Source: Pyricularia pennisetigena
Taxonomy: Eukaryota > Ascomycota > Sordariomycetes > Magnaporthales > Pyriculariaceae
DNA length: 64,000 nucleotides
Direction: 5' to 3'
Assembly: GCF_004337985.1 (NCBI RefSeq)
Contig: NC_043741.1
Location: forward strand, 2,735,348 to 2,799,347
Shown here: positions 11,687 to 23,901 of the stretch, in pieces
Layout: each line of letters begins with the position of its first letter
Numbering within the stretch: the first letter of the stretch is position 1
Program-made: the position numbers and the translations under genes
The notes under the pieces: model-generated
Databases searched by the model: none
What the model was told of the DNA's origin: nothing
The model's input: the letters and a program-made list of their open reading frames with translations, nothing else

Positions 11687-13646
11687 GGCGACGAGGGCCT
11701 GGGCGACGAAGGCTCGCCGTGATTATTGAGATCGTACACGGGAATTCGCTGTTGGGAAACCATCGATCGGAGGATGAACAATGCCAAAGTTCCCGAGGTT
11801 GTCGTTGTGACCGATTGGCGGTGGTCGAGCCGCTAAATGGCCGTTGTCGTCAAAGTCAATTGCATACAGTGCAGGCAGACCAGATAGAGATGCGTAAGAA
11901 ATAAATAAAAGCGCGGCCGCCGATGCCACCAGACAATGGATTTAGACCCAGATATTACCACTCAGCTGACTTGACAGCTAAGTGATAATAAAATAACCCT
12001 TGGCGACGATGCCCAAAACGAGGTCGACGCGAAAGAAGTTGAACGGCGACCTGGGTTTGGCTTTTGAGGGGGGGTGTTTGCAGAGGTGGACGAACGTAAA
12101 AGTCAAAAACGGTGGAGAAGGAAATGGAAAGAGGCCCGGGACCAAGTGATGGTGGAAAGCAAGCAAATAGCATAGAAATCCGGTGGTAGGGGGCGAAATG
12201 GAAGAAGGAAACTCGAATTGGCGGGTTTGTACAGGGCGGGCGCCTGTAAGCCCGTTACAGGGGGGGCGTTCTAGTGGACGGCTTGACGGGGGCGGAGCAG
12301 GGAATGGGGTCTGTGGTGTCGGGTTGGGTGGGGTGTGAGTTTTGGAACCAGTGAGTCCCAAGAGCCAGATTGAGCCAAGCAGAAGCAAGGTATAGTGGAG
12401 CCAACCTCACATCGACGCACGCCGAGAAAGAGGGGGTTCCTGGGGGAGGGGGATAGAGCGCTCAGGCGCATCGTCACGGCGGTTACAGTACTTTTACTTT
12501 TATATGTGGATAAGGTAAGGTAGGTATGCATCAAGTGCCTGAAAAGCGAGCGTTGTTGATGACAACAAGCAGTGTGGAGGCGATCTTGAGCGTCGATGTT
12601 GTCCATATCCAACTTAGTTAGTTGGGTTGCTAAAAATTCGCTGAACGATTCTTTGTAACTCCGTGGTACTTTTCTCTTGTGATTTTTCTCCTCCCTATCC
12701 CAAGTCGCCGTACTTAATGCCTGGCGCGGAAATGTGTTGTCAAGAGCAACGCCAACTGCTGGCCCCGGTCCTTTTTGATGTCGGCCAGACAAGTCGAATA
12801 CTGTAGTAGAATTATTACGTCGGTACTACATTTGCTGACTACCTCACGCACGGCAAGTCTACCAGCGTTACCTTTCCCTTGGGTACCGTAGCTTGAAAAC
12901 TAGTCTAGTTCGAGCATCTAGAACTAGGGAGATTACATGACGGTCAACCACGAACACTGTAGTTGTTTGCCCTGTCACAGCTGAAAAGGGTGGTTGCCGA
13001 TCCCCCCCTTCTGTCAAACTAGGCGGGCCCTATACAAATCCATGCGCTTGCGAGAGAGTTGAGGGAACATTGGTGCACAGATCTGCAAATTCGGGCGGCT
13101 ACAAGCCTGGCTTCCCTCATTCGGGTCGATAGTTCGTCGTGCTCATAATTTGATACAGTATTCTAATAGTGCTACTATTTTCGGGGCGGTCATGAAGCAA
13201 AGGCGAACGAGTTTTTGTGCAAACAAACCTAACCTAATTCCGCGTTTTTTTCCTTTTTCGTATTACCTTTACACGGTCCGTTTGTTTGTCTGAACTGGAT
13301 TTCGATTTTACTGTGCGTTTGTCTGTCTGTCTGCCACCAATCATGATGCTAACTGATGTGCTTGCTGGTTCCATGCGGGCACAACAACATCAGCCAAAGT
13401 TTCCTCTCCACGACGTATCGTATTATATTACAACTCGAGGTGGGATGGATTCGACGCTCGGTGCCAACCGCGCACGTACAGTATCTAATCATTCTGCTAG
13501 GTGGCAGGCCCCCGTACTAACCCTGAAAGCTTTCAAACATCACACTACCCGGCGATTAGTCCAGGACGATGCCTGCTGTCTCACATCCGCTAGCGCCCAA
13601 AAGCCGGTTCACGCCGTTCTAGTATTGTGTGTGCGGTCTACGTAGC

Positions 13647-13668
13647 TTTTTTTTTTTTTTTTTTTTTT
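13647..13668. repeat. Poly(T) tract, 22 bp
   Basis: An uninterrupted T run followed by CTCTCTCT. One of many A/T homopolymers in the window. Confidence 0.9.
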
Positions 13669-16600
13669 CTCTCTCTTATGGTTTCTCTCCTGTTGGTCGG
13701 CAACCAACCCGTTGGTTGACACTAGGGACTTGTCTGACCGACTGTTTAAATTGATTCTTAGACTTGATAAGTTGTCATTCTGTCTGCCTCCCCTGACCTA
13801 GCCCACCAGCAACGAACAAAAAGTGGCAGCAGCAACATTCTTGGTCCTCATTTGTCCCCTGCCTACTCTCAGTGGCTTACCGGCATGTAGATTCGATACA
13901 CCATACGTCAGATTTGGTCGTCCGAGGAAATTCGTTACGGAAAATGTCTTTTCGCGATGTCGAAACAATTCTGAGTTCGCAACTAGATCCGAAAAGCCGA
14001 GGCCGGAGCGCGCGCGAGAATGGGAACGAAAGGGATGACCAAGGATGCGTGGGTAGTCTTTAGTCAGTACAAAAAACTTTGATGTGCACTGTTTGTCCGT
14101 CATCCCTTGTTGGAGACGTTTCCTTGCTTGTGCACAACTGGGCCCTCGTACAGAGTCAGGACAGACACATGACGACGATCTGGTGGAGATTATAGGATGA
14201 AGAAGGGGGTCGCACGGGAAGGCCGTGTTTTACTTTTTACTTTTTCTATTTTGTTTGGGTTGCTTTTTTGACTGATATGCTCCCTCCTGCCCCTGGCGAA
14301 TTTCAATTGCATCTCCCATTTACTACGTGGGAACATTAGGGATATATTTGAGAATCCAAAAAAATGGGGGAATGATAATAATAATAGTGATAATAATAGT
14401 AAACATAAAAATAAAGGTAGAAATCGACTGCCAATATGTATCCAAGTCGCAACCAGCGCTGTCATGTCTGGTTGCGGTTTGATCAGTGAGTGTGCTGCGC
14501 CGAAGGCGCTCCTGGACTGGAAACCCTTAGCCGAGTGTCCCGGTGTGGCGGCGTTGTTGTTCCTGTACTCGAACTGTTTATGCATGGCGATCCCGTCGGT
14601 CGAAACAAGTGTGAACCCCTTAAACGCGATGCTTCCCAGTGGCCCTTCGGACATTCCGGCGAGCGAGGAGGTACTTGTATTGTCATTTTCCCGCTCCGCT
14701 TGTCGCATCCCGGTGTTTGCTCCGTTTTGATTCCTGAATTGATATGAAGTGTATCTTTCGCATGAGTGAAGGTGTTTTACGGTATTTCCATGTCAATTTT
14801 GCGGCAAATCCGCTTTCACTAAAATACCAATCGAAATCAGGGCTACCGTGTTTGTCGATCTCCAACCATATGGCTAAATCTAACTACTCCCTAGTTCTAG
14901 ACTCGACAAAGCAATCGCGGTCAGCCTAAGGTACCAATTACGTGCTCAGTTGTTGGCGGGGATATGCCCGCCATTACAATTACTCCGAATAAGCTCAGCT
15001 AATATTTGCGCATGTCGTACCCAACACTGATTGAACCTTGTACAGGGACGGGACAGTTGGCGTTAGGTTTTACGACTTACGGTGGTGATACTGTGGGCGG
15101 GCCATTTTGTCTCGTCCCATCATGTCTCTGGAAACCAGACACGCGACCAGCAACGAGCTTAATTTCGTCCCTCTTGTAGATAATTGTCCCGATAGGTATT
15201 CATTTAAGTATTCTGTATAGAGGTTAGGTAATAAGGCAAAGTGCTTGGCAGTCAGCGCATGGATGCAGGCATGCAAATAGTCAGCCGCTGACATCCACCG
15301 AAATTCTGTCCCCAAGGTTTCCGGTGGTTGCAACGGTGAACCGAGAACGACGCCAACACAGCCTTCTTTTTTTTTCAAACTCTTTTCTGCTTTGAAAGCA
15401 AGAGAACCAACCATATTGGCTCAAGTCCCCTCAAAAGAAACAAACCTTCTTCTAGATTCTCGGGCCGCAACCATCCCAGGTTCATGACGACCACAAGTTT
15501 GATCCAAGCCATGTTTTATTAGAGTAGAGCTCCGAGTGATCATCTCCCACCTTCCCGATGAATTATAATAAAGGCAAGAATCATACCTTGCCAACGTGTG
15601 CATAGTAATTTTTTTAAAGCCGATTGAAGCGAACGGCATTTAATCAGCAAGTCGGTTAATAAAATACGTGGTAGGTACAAACACGCGATACATGACACAT
15701 GTATTATTTGGAATCCAGGATCCCCCAATCAAGCAAAGCAGTCGACTGTCAGCCCTCGCGTGCTTCCCCCTCCTTGGCAAACTTCCATTAGCTCGTCTGG
15801 AGTCTGGCTCAGTCGTGTGGGATAACCGATAGCCGCGGAACGACCTTCCGGATTTGTGTGAAATTCATCCACCCCGTGGGGGAATTCTGCGGGACAAATA
15901 GTTATTTCATTCTGCTTATCCGGGTAATTCAATTTTGTGCGTGTGGCAGTCTTAGACATTCGCATCGTCTACTTCAATCGCGTGTTTTCCAGTTGTTGCA
16001 GTTGTGATTTAGTCACTGATCTTACACTTGCATGGCCTTGGATGACAACATCTTGGCTTTTTTTCGTTGACTGTTATTTGCCCCTGCCAATTGATACTAG
16101 ATGTAGTCTGACATCTGTCATCTCGTGCTCCAAATGTACTTCGTAGGGAAACAAAAAAACGGAGGGGCGCGAAGAACCAAAAATGGATGACCGTTTGGCT
16201 TGGCGTGACGAGCTCACAAGCTGAGACTTTTCACCCAAGACCTGCCAATGTAGCCAAGAACACCCAGCTACACGTCTTGCCCCCGCGTCTGAGCCACAAA
16301 GTCCACGTAAATTTTGTTTATTGTTCCTGGCGGCTCGGTGTCAGTTATCAGCTCTGGCTTCGGCAAGGTCGGGACCTCTGGGTAGGCTAAGCATGCCTGC
16401 GTGTTTGTTTAGGACTAGCTTCAAGGGCCTGACTTTGCTGACCAACTTGAGTGCCCGCCAAGCTTGCTCACTGCGGCGTTCAGGGTTGTATGTGCATGAG
16501 CTGGGCTCTGGTGGCAGTATGCCGTACCGAAGCACCAAAGGCACACACTGAAGCCATCACGGCGGCTACTGGCCAGCTTCCGTTTTGGGGGTTTCTTGAC

Positions 16601-16810
16601 CTACGCCGTAGCAACTGCAACGACCATTCAGATGTCACCACTGTCCAATATATCTCAGGTCGGTTGGGCCTTGTAGTATCTCATCCGACAAGCAGGTATC
16701 CTACAAAGTATCATGCAGGAAAGAGGAGGACAAAAGCAGTATTGAATATCGGCTTGGGCATTTCGCACCAACACTTAGCGGGCACCCTTATTCCCGTTCC
16801 ATCAGCTGGG

Positions 16811-16844
<34 letters not shown>
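16811..16844. repeat. Poly(A) tract, 34 bp
   Basis: An uninterrupted A run in the spacer upstream of cyclophilin H. Confidence 0.9.
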
Positions 16845-16846
<2 letters not shown>

Positions 16847-17803
16847 AACGATTGTTACAGAAGATTTGCAAGATAGTCAGGCCACCCTCGCGGATCTCGG
16901 CATCGGCCGGATTACTTCGCCCGATACATGGAATTGGAGAGGAGGGGTTCCGTGGCTGGACAATCTCCACGGAATTTGAATGTGGTAGCACTGGGACAAA
17001 GTCGATCGACAAACACATGAATAGCACGCGCGGGCGCATCGGCATTTGACCTCGATCCGCTCATCGTGCATGCAACCTGTTTTTGAGGTATGACATTGCC
17101 ACTGGTCAAAAAAAGAAAAAAAGAAAAAAAAGGAGGTGTAATGAAATGTGCTAGTAGTAATCATGCCAGGGGGAGCAAAAGGTACCCCCAACCCGTATAG
17201 TAATTATTTGTCAACAACCAGTAACGATGATATCACATTCGTGTCTTACATTACCCACAAAAGGGCTATGAAGTCATGTGCCCTGTAACAATTTACTTTT
17301 TTCCCATCCTCCTTCTCTTATCGACAGTTGCAACGACGAATGGCAACAATGGTTGGGTTGCAACTGATCAAAGTATGCGATAGCATAGCCACTTTATAGC
17401 TTGCGCAGTCTTGCGACACTTGGTTTAATCCATGTGATGAGGAAACAAGGAGGGGGGAGTGAGAGAAAGTTTATCGCAGATTCTAGACTATCCTATCATA
17501 GGTAGATGCGCAAAGAAAGAAAGAGAGAGAAAAAAGCCCGCTGTAGCCCGGGTGCTCCACCCTCAATCCCGCACCCGCAACGCGGGGGAAGATCCACTAT
17601 TCACCGACACGCCGACCGAAACGGGGGCGGGGCTTTTTTTTTGCCCTTAGGCGCCTTTTTGCGGCGATTCGGAACCGAGAAACGCGACGCGTGTGGTGGG
17701 ATATTTGATACGAACCACACACGCTGAAAGGAGCAGATACCTTAATTTGCAAACCCATTGAAAGGTTTAGTTACTATACGCACAGAACTAGATCCTTGTC
17801 AAG

Positions 17804-18875
17804 ATGCCCCCGACAAAGCTCCCCGAATCGGGGAATCCGCTGTACGTGTTCATCACCTTCCTTTTGACCCTGGGTGCACAACTACTTCCCTCGTGCCGGT
17901 GCTTTTGTAGCGTGTTCATCTTTTGGAATATTGCCGTATCTTGGGTTGAATCAAGGACTCACATTTGCTGCTTTCGTATAGCGTTTTCTTTGACATTACA
18001 CTAGGAGGTAAGTAGGCGATGCGTCCATTCTATGACACAAGACAGTCCTCTCTCATTTTATCAAAGGATAAGTATGGAAAGGAGATTGAGTAAATTGTCA
18101 CACCATATGAAGACCAGTCTTTTCAATCTATTTGTCACGCCATCAACACAAAACCCCCCTTCTAGAAGACATAGTCTGACACTCCCTCTCTCACACAGGC
18201 GAGCCGTTGGGCAGGATAACTTTCGAGCTCTTCGCCGACGTGGTACCGCGCACTGCCGAGAACTTCCGGCAGTACTGCACTGGCGAGCACAAAAACGCCC
18301 AAGGCCGGCCCCAGGGCTACAAGGGGAGCCGCTTCCACCGCATCATCCCGAACTTCATGTGCCAGGGCGGCGACTTTCTTCACGGCGACGGGACCGGTAG
18401 CACCTGCATCTACGGGACCAAGAGCTTCGCCGATGAGAACTTTACGCTCAAGCATGACGGACCTGGCTTACTGAGCATGGCGGTAAGTTTCTTTTCTCTT
18501 CTCTGATTTTTTTCTTTCTTTTTTTCTTTCTATCATTATCTTCCTTGTATTGCTACTATATATCACTTTTATAACCCCTTTGTACTCACCCCTTTTCTCG
18601 CGACCGTACCAACTACAGACAGAGACGAAAAAAAAAAAACTCGCTGACAGTAACGACAAAAACCCCTCCCACAGAACTCGGGCCCGAACACAAACGGCTC
18701 CCAGTTCTTCATCACCACGACGGCGACCCCGTTCCTGGACGGCAAGCACGTCGTCTTCGGCAAGGTGGTCGACGGCATGGACGTCGTGCGCAAGATGGAA
18801 AACACCAAGACGGGATACAGGGGCAAGGACGTGCCCAACCTCGACGTCATAGTGTCGCAGTGTGGTGAGATGTGA
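17804..18875 (+). CDS. Cyclophilin H-type peptidyl-prolyl cis-trans isomerase (spliceosomal)
   Basis: Four exons: 17804-17841, 17982-18007, 18199-18482 and 18675-18875. All junctions are GT-AG (GTACGT, GTAAGT, GTAAGT) with matching phases, giving 182 residues. The protein is a single cyclophilin domain. It isomerises Xaa-Pro bonds; the CypH subgroup binds the U4/U6-U5 snRNP. Seen motifs: [72 protein letters not shown], and the CypH-type C terminus ending in VSQCGEM. The catalytic Arg is in FHRII. The insert [16 protein letters not shown] and the terminal SQCGEM favour CypH over CypA. Exon 2 is only 26 nt. The closest mammalian relative would be PPIH. Confidence 0.92.
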
Positions 18876-19476
18876 AAGACAAAAGAGAGCCTCCTTCGGT
18901 ATTCAAAGATAGACGGCCTTGAGCAAGGTGAGGAGGCGTGGCGGGGAAAGCGCGGAAATTCCAACCGACGAACGGATCCGACCTTATCGTGGGTTGTTGA
19001 CGGGTCGTATACCTGCTTTCAAGGAAATGCGAGGACATTGGAATCCGAAAGCTGTTCCCTCCTCGTCACGGATCATTTTCCGCTTCCCAATAAGCCCTGG
19101 TGCCGCGCGTTTCGCGTATCAACAGGTCCATTCGCAAAGGGGATGCGGGACATGGGAGGGGGGTGGAACATGCAACTTGACGGGGGCCAGAGTGATGCAA
19201 TTGTTTGGGGGCAGTCATGAATCAAGCAGCAAGATGAAATACAATTACTTCAACTACGAGTTCACGATAGTTGGCAGGTACATCTGACACAAACAGAGCG
19301 GTACTGAAAATCCATTTCATATCTCACAACGCGCCAACGCACTCATACATCAAACGCCAGACGCCATGTTTTGTTGCCTCCTCTTTTCAGCTCATAACAC
19401 GCTCTCTTGCCAGTCAAATAATTATAAAAAGCAGCTACACAACCAGCAAGATCCACGCCGAACCAGCCTTTCTACC
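18876..19476. other. Intergenic, convergent 3' ends
   Basis: 601 bp between the stops of cyclophilin H (+) and ARP4 (-). G-rich patches lie near 19140-19215. No feature is recognised. Confidence 0.5.
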
Positions 19477-21152
19477 TCACTTGCACCGCTTCTCAACGAT
19501 ACCAGGCCCGTTCTCCTCGTACTCCTTGCGCGAGATCCACATCTGGTGGAAGGTACCTAGACTAGAGAGGATGCTGCCACCGATCCATGCGCCAAACCGC
19601 CTCTCGGTCGTCAGACCAGCGGCGTGCAGTTTCACACGCAGAGTGGGGTATTTGGCCGACAACTCCCCGTTGAGGCGGTCGTTGAAGCCGTTGAGAAGGC
19701 TCGTGCTTCCCGTAACCACGACGTTGGCCAGGAGATTAGGGCGCAAGTCCTGGTCCACGCCGTTGAGACATGCGCTGATCAGGTCTGGGATGGTCTGCAC
19801 CTTAGCCGCACCGCTGTCGGCTGCAGCCGCTCCTGCTGGGGCAGGTGTTGGTGTCGCACCGTTTCCGTTGCTGCTGCTGCTGCCGGAGGCTGCCGGGTAC
19901 GCAGCGGCCTCGTCCCACATGCCCTCGGCAACCTTGTAACGCTGCTCACGCCACATCTGGTTGTAGCCATCAGGCATCTCGAAGACGCGACCGGGCTGCG
20001 ACTTGATGTAGTCCTCGGTTCCCGGTGCAGTGAACTTCTGTGGGCCGCGCCAGACCTCAACGACCGACTCCTTGAATTCGGTCAGGATACGCTCCTCCTC
20101 ATAGGCGCGGAAGGAAGGGTGAATATCAAAGTCAAACTTCCGCAGGCGGACGTTGGGCTCGGCGCCTGCGTCGACCGGCGTTTTGTTCTCAACCATGAAG
20201 TGCGGCGTCACCCGGACGCGCGGGTCCTGCGAGTCCCACATGCGCCGGATCTGATCCGAAAGCCAGAGGCCTCCGACTTGGGACCGCTGCACTGACCGCT
20301 TGAGCACCATGCCGTCGTGCACCGCCGTAACGCTCGTGTTGGCGCCGCCACAGTCCACAACCAGCGCCGTGGCCTTGCCGGCCGCAAATGCTGCCAGTAC
20401 GGGCGTCTTGGTCAGCCAAAAGGCCGGCACACCCCAACCCTCCATGGCCAGCTCTATGGCCTTCTCGCGCGCCTTAGGCGTGTTCCAGGGAGACTCGGTC
20501 ATGAGCAGGGGGTTTTCGCCCAGTGCCAGCTCCAGCAGCTCATCCTCCTCCGCGGCGGCCGCGGCTTCTTCGGTAGCGGCAGGTGCGGCGTCGCCATCCG
20601 CCCCGCCCATCTCGACGTCACCCTCCTTGTCCTTGGTCGGCTGCTGTTGCTGGGACTGCTTGGGCTTGGGCGGCTTGCGGCCCAGGAGATGTGCGCGGTC
20701 TGGCTGCATGCGCTTGACGAGCATATGTTCCCACAACTTCTGGGCGACGTCCCAGTCCTCGACGATGCTTTCCCGGCTCATGTAGTTGCGGACCTCGAAT
20801 CCGGGGCGGGGGAGCATGACGTCGTCGCCGAAGAGATCGCGGCCATCCTCGGTGTGGCCATAGAAAGACGGCAGGACGCTTTTTGGCACGTCCTCGCCTG
20901 CGAAGCCGGCGCGGGTGTAACAGTACCCCGGGTCGAGGACGAGGGCGGATACTTCATCTGTACAAGTGGCAATTCATGGGAGGGTTAGGTAGCTGCTGGG
21001 TAACGAGTGACGATATGGGAGGGGAGGCGAGGCGAGGGGAGGCGAGGGCTTTGGTGGGTTGGGCCAAAGAAGACAGGGTTGGTTGTTTCAAGCACCGTAC
21101 CTCCACCGTATATGTCAGTCGGTTGAACCGTTGATGATAATGGTTGCGCCAT
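19477..21152 (-). CDS. ARP4: Actin-related protein 4 (NuA4/INO80/SWR1 chromatin subunit)
   Basis: Two exons: 21101-21152 and 19477-20957. The 143 bp intron has GGAG|GTACGG and ACAG|AT, giving 510 residues. The junction yields PTDIYGGDEVSALVLDPGYC, the typical ARP4 N terminus. Arp4 is a nuclear actin-related protein shared by histone acetylation and remodelling complexes, where it pairs with nuclear actin. The actin fold is clear: VVDCGGANTSVTAVHDG, an ARP4-like C-terminal block NVVVTGSTSLLNGFNDRL, and WIGGSILSSLGTFHQMWISR. Two low-complexity inserts interrupt it: a Gln/Ala/Glu-rich one at about residues 130-165 and a Ser/Asn/Ala/Pro-rich one before the IPDLI motif. Both are surface-loop expansions common in fungal ARP4. 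Confidence 0.93.
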
Positions 21153-21977
21153 GATGTGTGTGATAAGGCGGCGTCTGAGGTGTCAATTGATCGTTGGGCG
21201 AAAAAGCTTGGGGTTTTCGTGCAAGACTAGCAGGAATTGGTTTGGCAGCTTGCAGAAGCTTCCTTCCTGTGCTAAGCAAGTTACGTTGCGGCGCCTTTCT
21301 GGTGGAGGGTGCAACTGCAGGAGCTCTAACCACACGGTTGAGAGCGAACAATGCGACGGGATTTTTGGTGTAAAGTCGCGTCTGTGGCTGAGACTTGCGC
21401 GTGCTGGGGTAAGTAAAGAATGCGGCTACGCTACCTGGGAATCACTCGACCCCAAATGTGGCTTGACAAAGTCTTGGCAATGAAAGCTACGGTGTTTCAC
21501 GTGATCTATGTCATGTGATGGGCATTGTCCCTCATTCTCAACCCCAATTCAAGGTTGGTCCCTTGACTGATTTGACATGTGGCTAAGCTTTCTTGCCAAG
21601 CAGGGAATTCCCACAAGTCGATCGCGATTCAAACCCAAAGGTCGACGTCGGCTTGTGGGTGTTGCTCAACTGGAACCATTGTTGCACCCTCTTCGATCTA
21701 GACTTTGCAAGTTGTTTACGAATACTACTCACATGGAAGAAAATTTTTTTTCTTTATGACGAAAAGCTTGCATACTCGAATTGGTCATCATATGAGAGCC
21801 AATCGTCTTTTCGAATTCTACTTCATCCCGTATTCAGCATTGAGCAATTCCTCTTTCCGGGGCCAGGACTCATCATGCATGGTCATCGTCAGAGTCAATT
21901 ATGCTTTCGGCTAAAACTATCGCGCTTATCAGGTAGGAATCTCTTGTGTCTTCAGCAAAAAACAATCAACCTTCCGT
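21153..21977. other. Spacer between ARP4 start and microprotein stop
   Basis: 825 bp that must contain the ARP4 promoter and the 3' UTR of the downstream-facing small gene. No motif is assigned. Confidence 0.45.
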
Positions 21978-22243
21978 CTAGCAGCAAGCACACTCCTCGG
22001 AGAAACAGCAGCAGCTGCACTCCTCAACAAAACCACCACGAAGGCTTGTTGTTGACATCTCGGGCTCGGGGGTCTAGGTAATTGAAAGTGAACAGGTTAG
22101 TACAAGACTATAATCGAAGAAGTGGTAGTATCATTTCTTTTGCAGGGGTAACTTGGACGTACGGGCTGCTCTGTGACGGTGGCATTTTCCGGAGCAACTG
22201 CCTCCATGGGCTGCTGCTGCTGAGGCTCCTGAGTGGCAGGCAT
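21978..22243 (-). CDS. 58-residue cysteine-rich microprotein, spliced
   Basis: Two exons: 22163-22243 (27 codons) and 21978-22073 (31 codons plus TAG). The 89 bp intron has perfect signals: CCC|GTACGT at the donor, TACTAAC branch, TTACCTAG acceptor, phase 0. The N-terminal half is polar (MPATQEPQQQQPMEA...) with acidic and Gln residues and no signal peptide. The C-terminal 13 residues are CSCCCFSEECACC, with seven cysteines, preceded by a Gly-Gly turn (SLRGGF). The design, a disordered acidic N terminus plus a terminal Cys cluster, recalls small fungal CYSTM-like stress or metal-related proteins, but there is no clear hydrophobic span. Palmitoylation or metal binding is a guess. The gene is too short for usual ORF cut-offs; the canonical intron and in-frame coding on both sides are the main support. 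Confidence 0.75.
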
Positions 22244-23901
22244 TGTGTGTATTGTTTTGGTGGTGCGAAATATATAATATGGGTGATTGCAGGTTTGTGT
22301 TGACTGTAGCTCGGTCGCTGTACCAGAGAGAAGTGGGCGAGTGAGAGGATGGGAGCAAACGGGCGAAGACCGGCTGGGCGGTAGGACTTTTTATTTCCTT
22401 CGACTACCTCCTGACAAGCTATTCCCACAGCTTTGGGCAGGGTTCGGGGAAATAAAGCGGGACTACCTTATCAAAGGGTGATATGACAACACAGCAGTTG
22501 AGTCGTGCGTCGGGAGGGAGCGCAGTTGTACCAGACCACCCTCATGGTGTCCCCTGCTTTGTCTGATTAAGCCAACCATGGCCCCACTGACAAGAGATCG
22601 GAAAGCTTGATGGAATGGAGGGCATGTCGGAGGCATACGTCAGCCTCTGGTCTAGTGTGGCGGATACAACCACGAGAGGGAGACGGAGGCTGAGGTGGCT
22701 AACATCCGATGTCGTAGACAGAACACTATTTTAGGTTCTGGACTATGGATCAAGAAAAGCAGAGTATGAGTGACGACTCTGGTACGGCTACTGCTAGCCC
22801 TGGGTTCAACTCGGGCGGTCTAGAAGCCGGAGCGTGGGGAGAATTTCGGGGCACGATCTACAGTAATGTACAGCCCGCAGTATCATATGCAGCATTACCA
22901 TAGTAGAGTTGTTGGGAATGACGAGGGGGCTTGCCCCGCAAAGACGTAGAACTTTGTTAAGTGCCTTTTTAGTCATTTGTGCTGATTCTTGTCTTGTAAT
23001 TTTCCGTCCGAACCATTATATGTTTGGTGAGACGGACGACGTTCGATTTGAAAGGTAAAAGCTCTGTGGACGGACGGTGCACCATTAAAAAAAGAACTAC
23101 AAACATGAAATGCAAGTGGCCTTGTTAGTGGTTGCGCAGCGGCATGGCACAAGACAAGCTTTTTGTAGTGAAGCGGATCCGATCCCCCGGATCTTGGCAC
23201 CAGGCCTGATCAAAATGCCCCTTTCAAACGGAGGAAGCAAGTAAACCTGTAGGGAGGGACAGAATGACGCGTCCCTGGGTGGAGCATTTGGAGGGAGTTG
23301 GTTAGCAATAAGAAGTTCATTGTTATTGGGTCATTTCGTGGTGGGTGGGTGTTTCCCGAATTTACTTTGCTTGGAACGCTCATCCTTAGCGTCTTTTCAT
23401 ACATCTCCCATCTTCCGCAGCAGCATTATTAAAGAAACGGAAAGAAGAAATGCAGAGGGCAAGAAGTTAGTAAGTAATTTCAATCAACAAGAATACCTTT
23501 GGTTCCTAATTCGTTTTTTTCTTCTTTTTTTTTTTTTTTTTTTTACAAAAGACGTCGCTCCCAGACGCGCAAACAAGGCCGGACGAATTGTTATTTCACA
23601 TGGCGTCTCGCACAATCAATATATACTAAGCAAAACAATCAAATTTTCATCAAACAATACGGAAACGCAAGCAGCGCATCTTGACTAAAGCCTAGTAAAT
23701 GAGTCGTATATTAACGGGTATAAACTTGAAAAAATAATAATCTAAAAATGCCGTCATCAACCAGTAAGATCCAGGCAGAATGGAACAAAACAGCAACAGA
23801 AGATAAGATCAGATAGAAGAGAACCCACCCCCAAACTCCTTTTTTTTTTTCGCTAACAACATCACTACACGCTCGCAAACACCCCAGGCTCCCAACAAAC
23901 G
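22244..23901. other. Spacer between microprotein start and membrane glycoprotein stop
   Basis: 1.66 kb. A T20 tract lies at 23525-23544. The microprotein promoter must be just above 22243. No coding or RNA feature was recognised. Confidence 0.45.
23525..23544. repeat. Poly(T) tract, 20 bp
   Basis: An uninterrupted T run preceded by TTTTTTTCTTC. Confidence 0.85.

Larger units (their letters stand above)
11687..17803. other. Long gene-poor region upstream of two divergent genes
   Basis: About 6.1 kb between the start codons of the RING protein (-) and cyclophilin H (+). It holds T22 at 13647-13668, an A34 tract at 16811-16844, and an AT-rich trinucleotide stretch near 14376-14415. Several 60-170 codon open frames lie here, for example at 14190-14865 and 15729-15965 on the minus strand, but none shows a recognisable motif and most begin at non-ATG codons. 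No transposon or RNA gene is recognised. A lineage-specific gene or long non-coding RNA cannot be excluded. Confidence 0.5.

Noticed and set aside
11723..11929. Possible signal-peptide exon upstream of the RING gene
   Set aside because: It begins at GTG with a stop just upstream, and no donor/acceptor pair joins it in phase to the RING gene's first exon. Probably 5' UTR or promoter.
14190..14865. Two overlapping minus-strand open frames (up to 172 codons) with partly protein-like composition
   Set aside because: The upstream frame begins at a non-ATG codon, no splice pair joined them convincingly, the C-terminal part is T-rich spacer, and no motif is recognisable.
15729..15965. 78-codon ATG open frame on the minus strand
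   Set aside because: No recognisable motif, neighbour or splice signal. It is within chance length for this composition.
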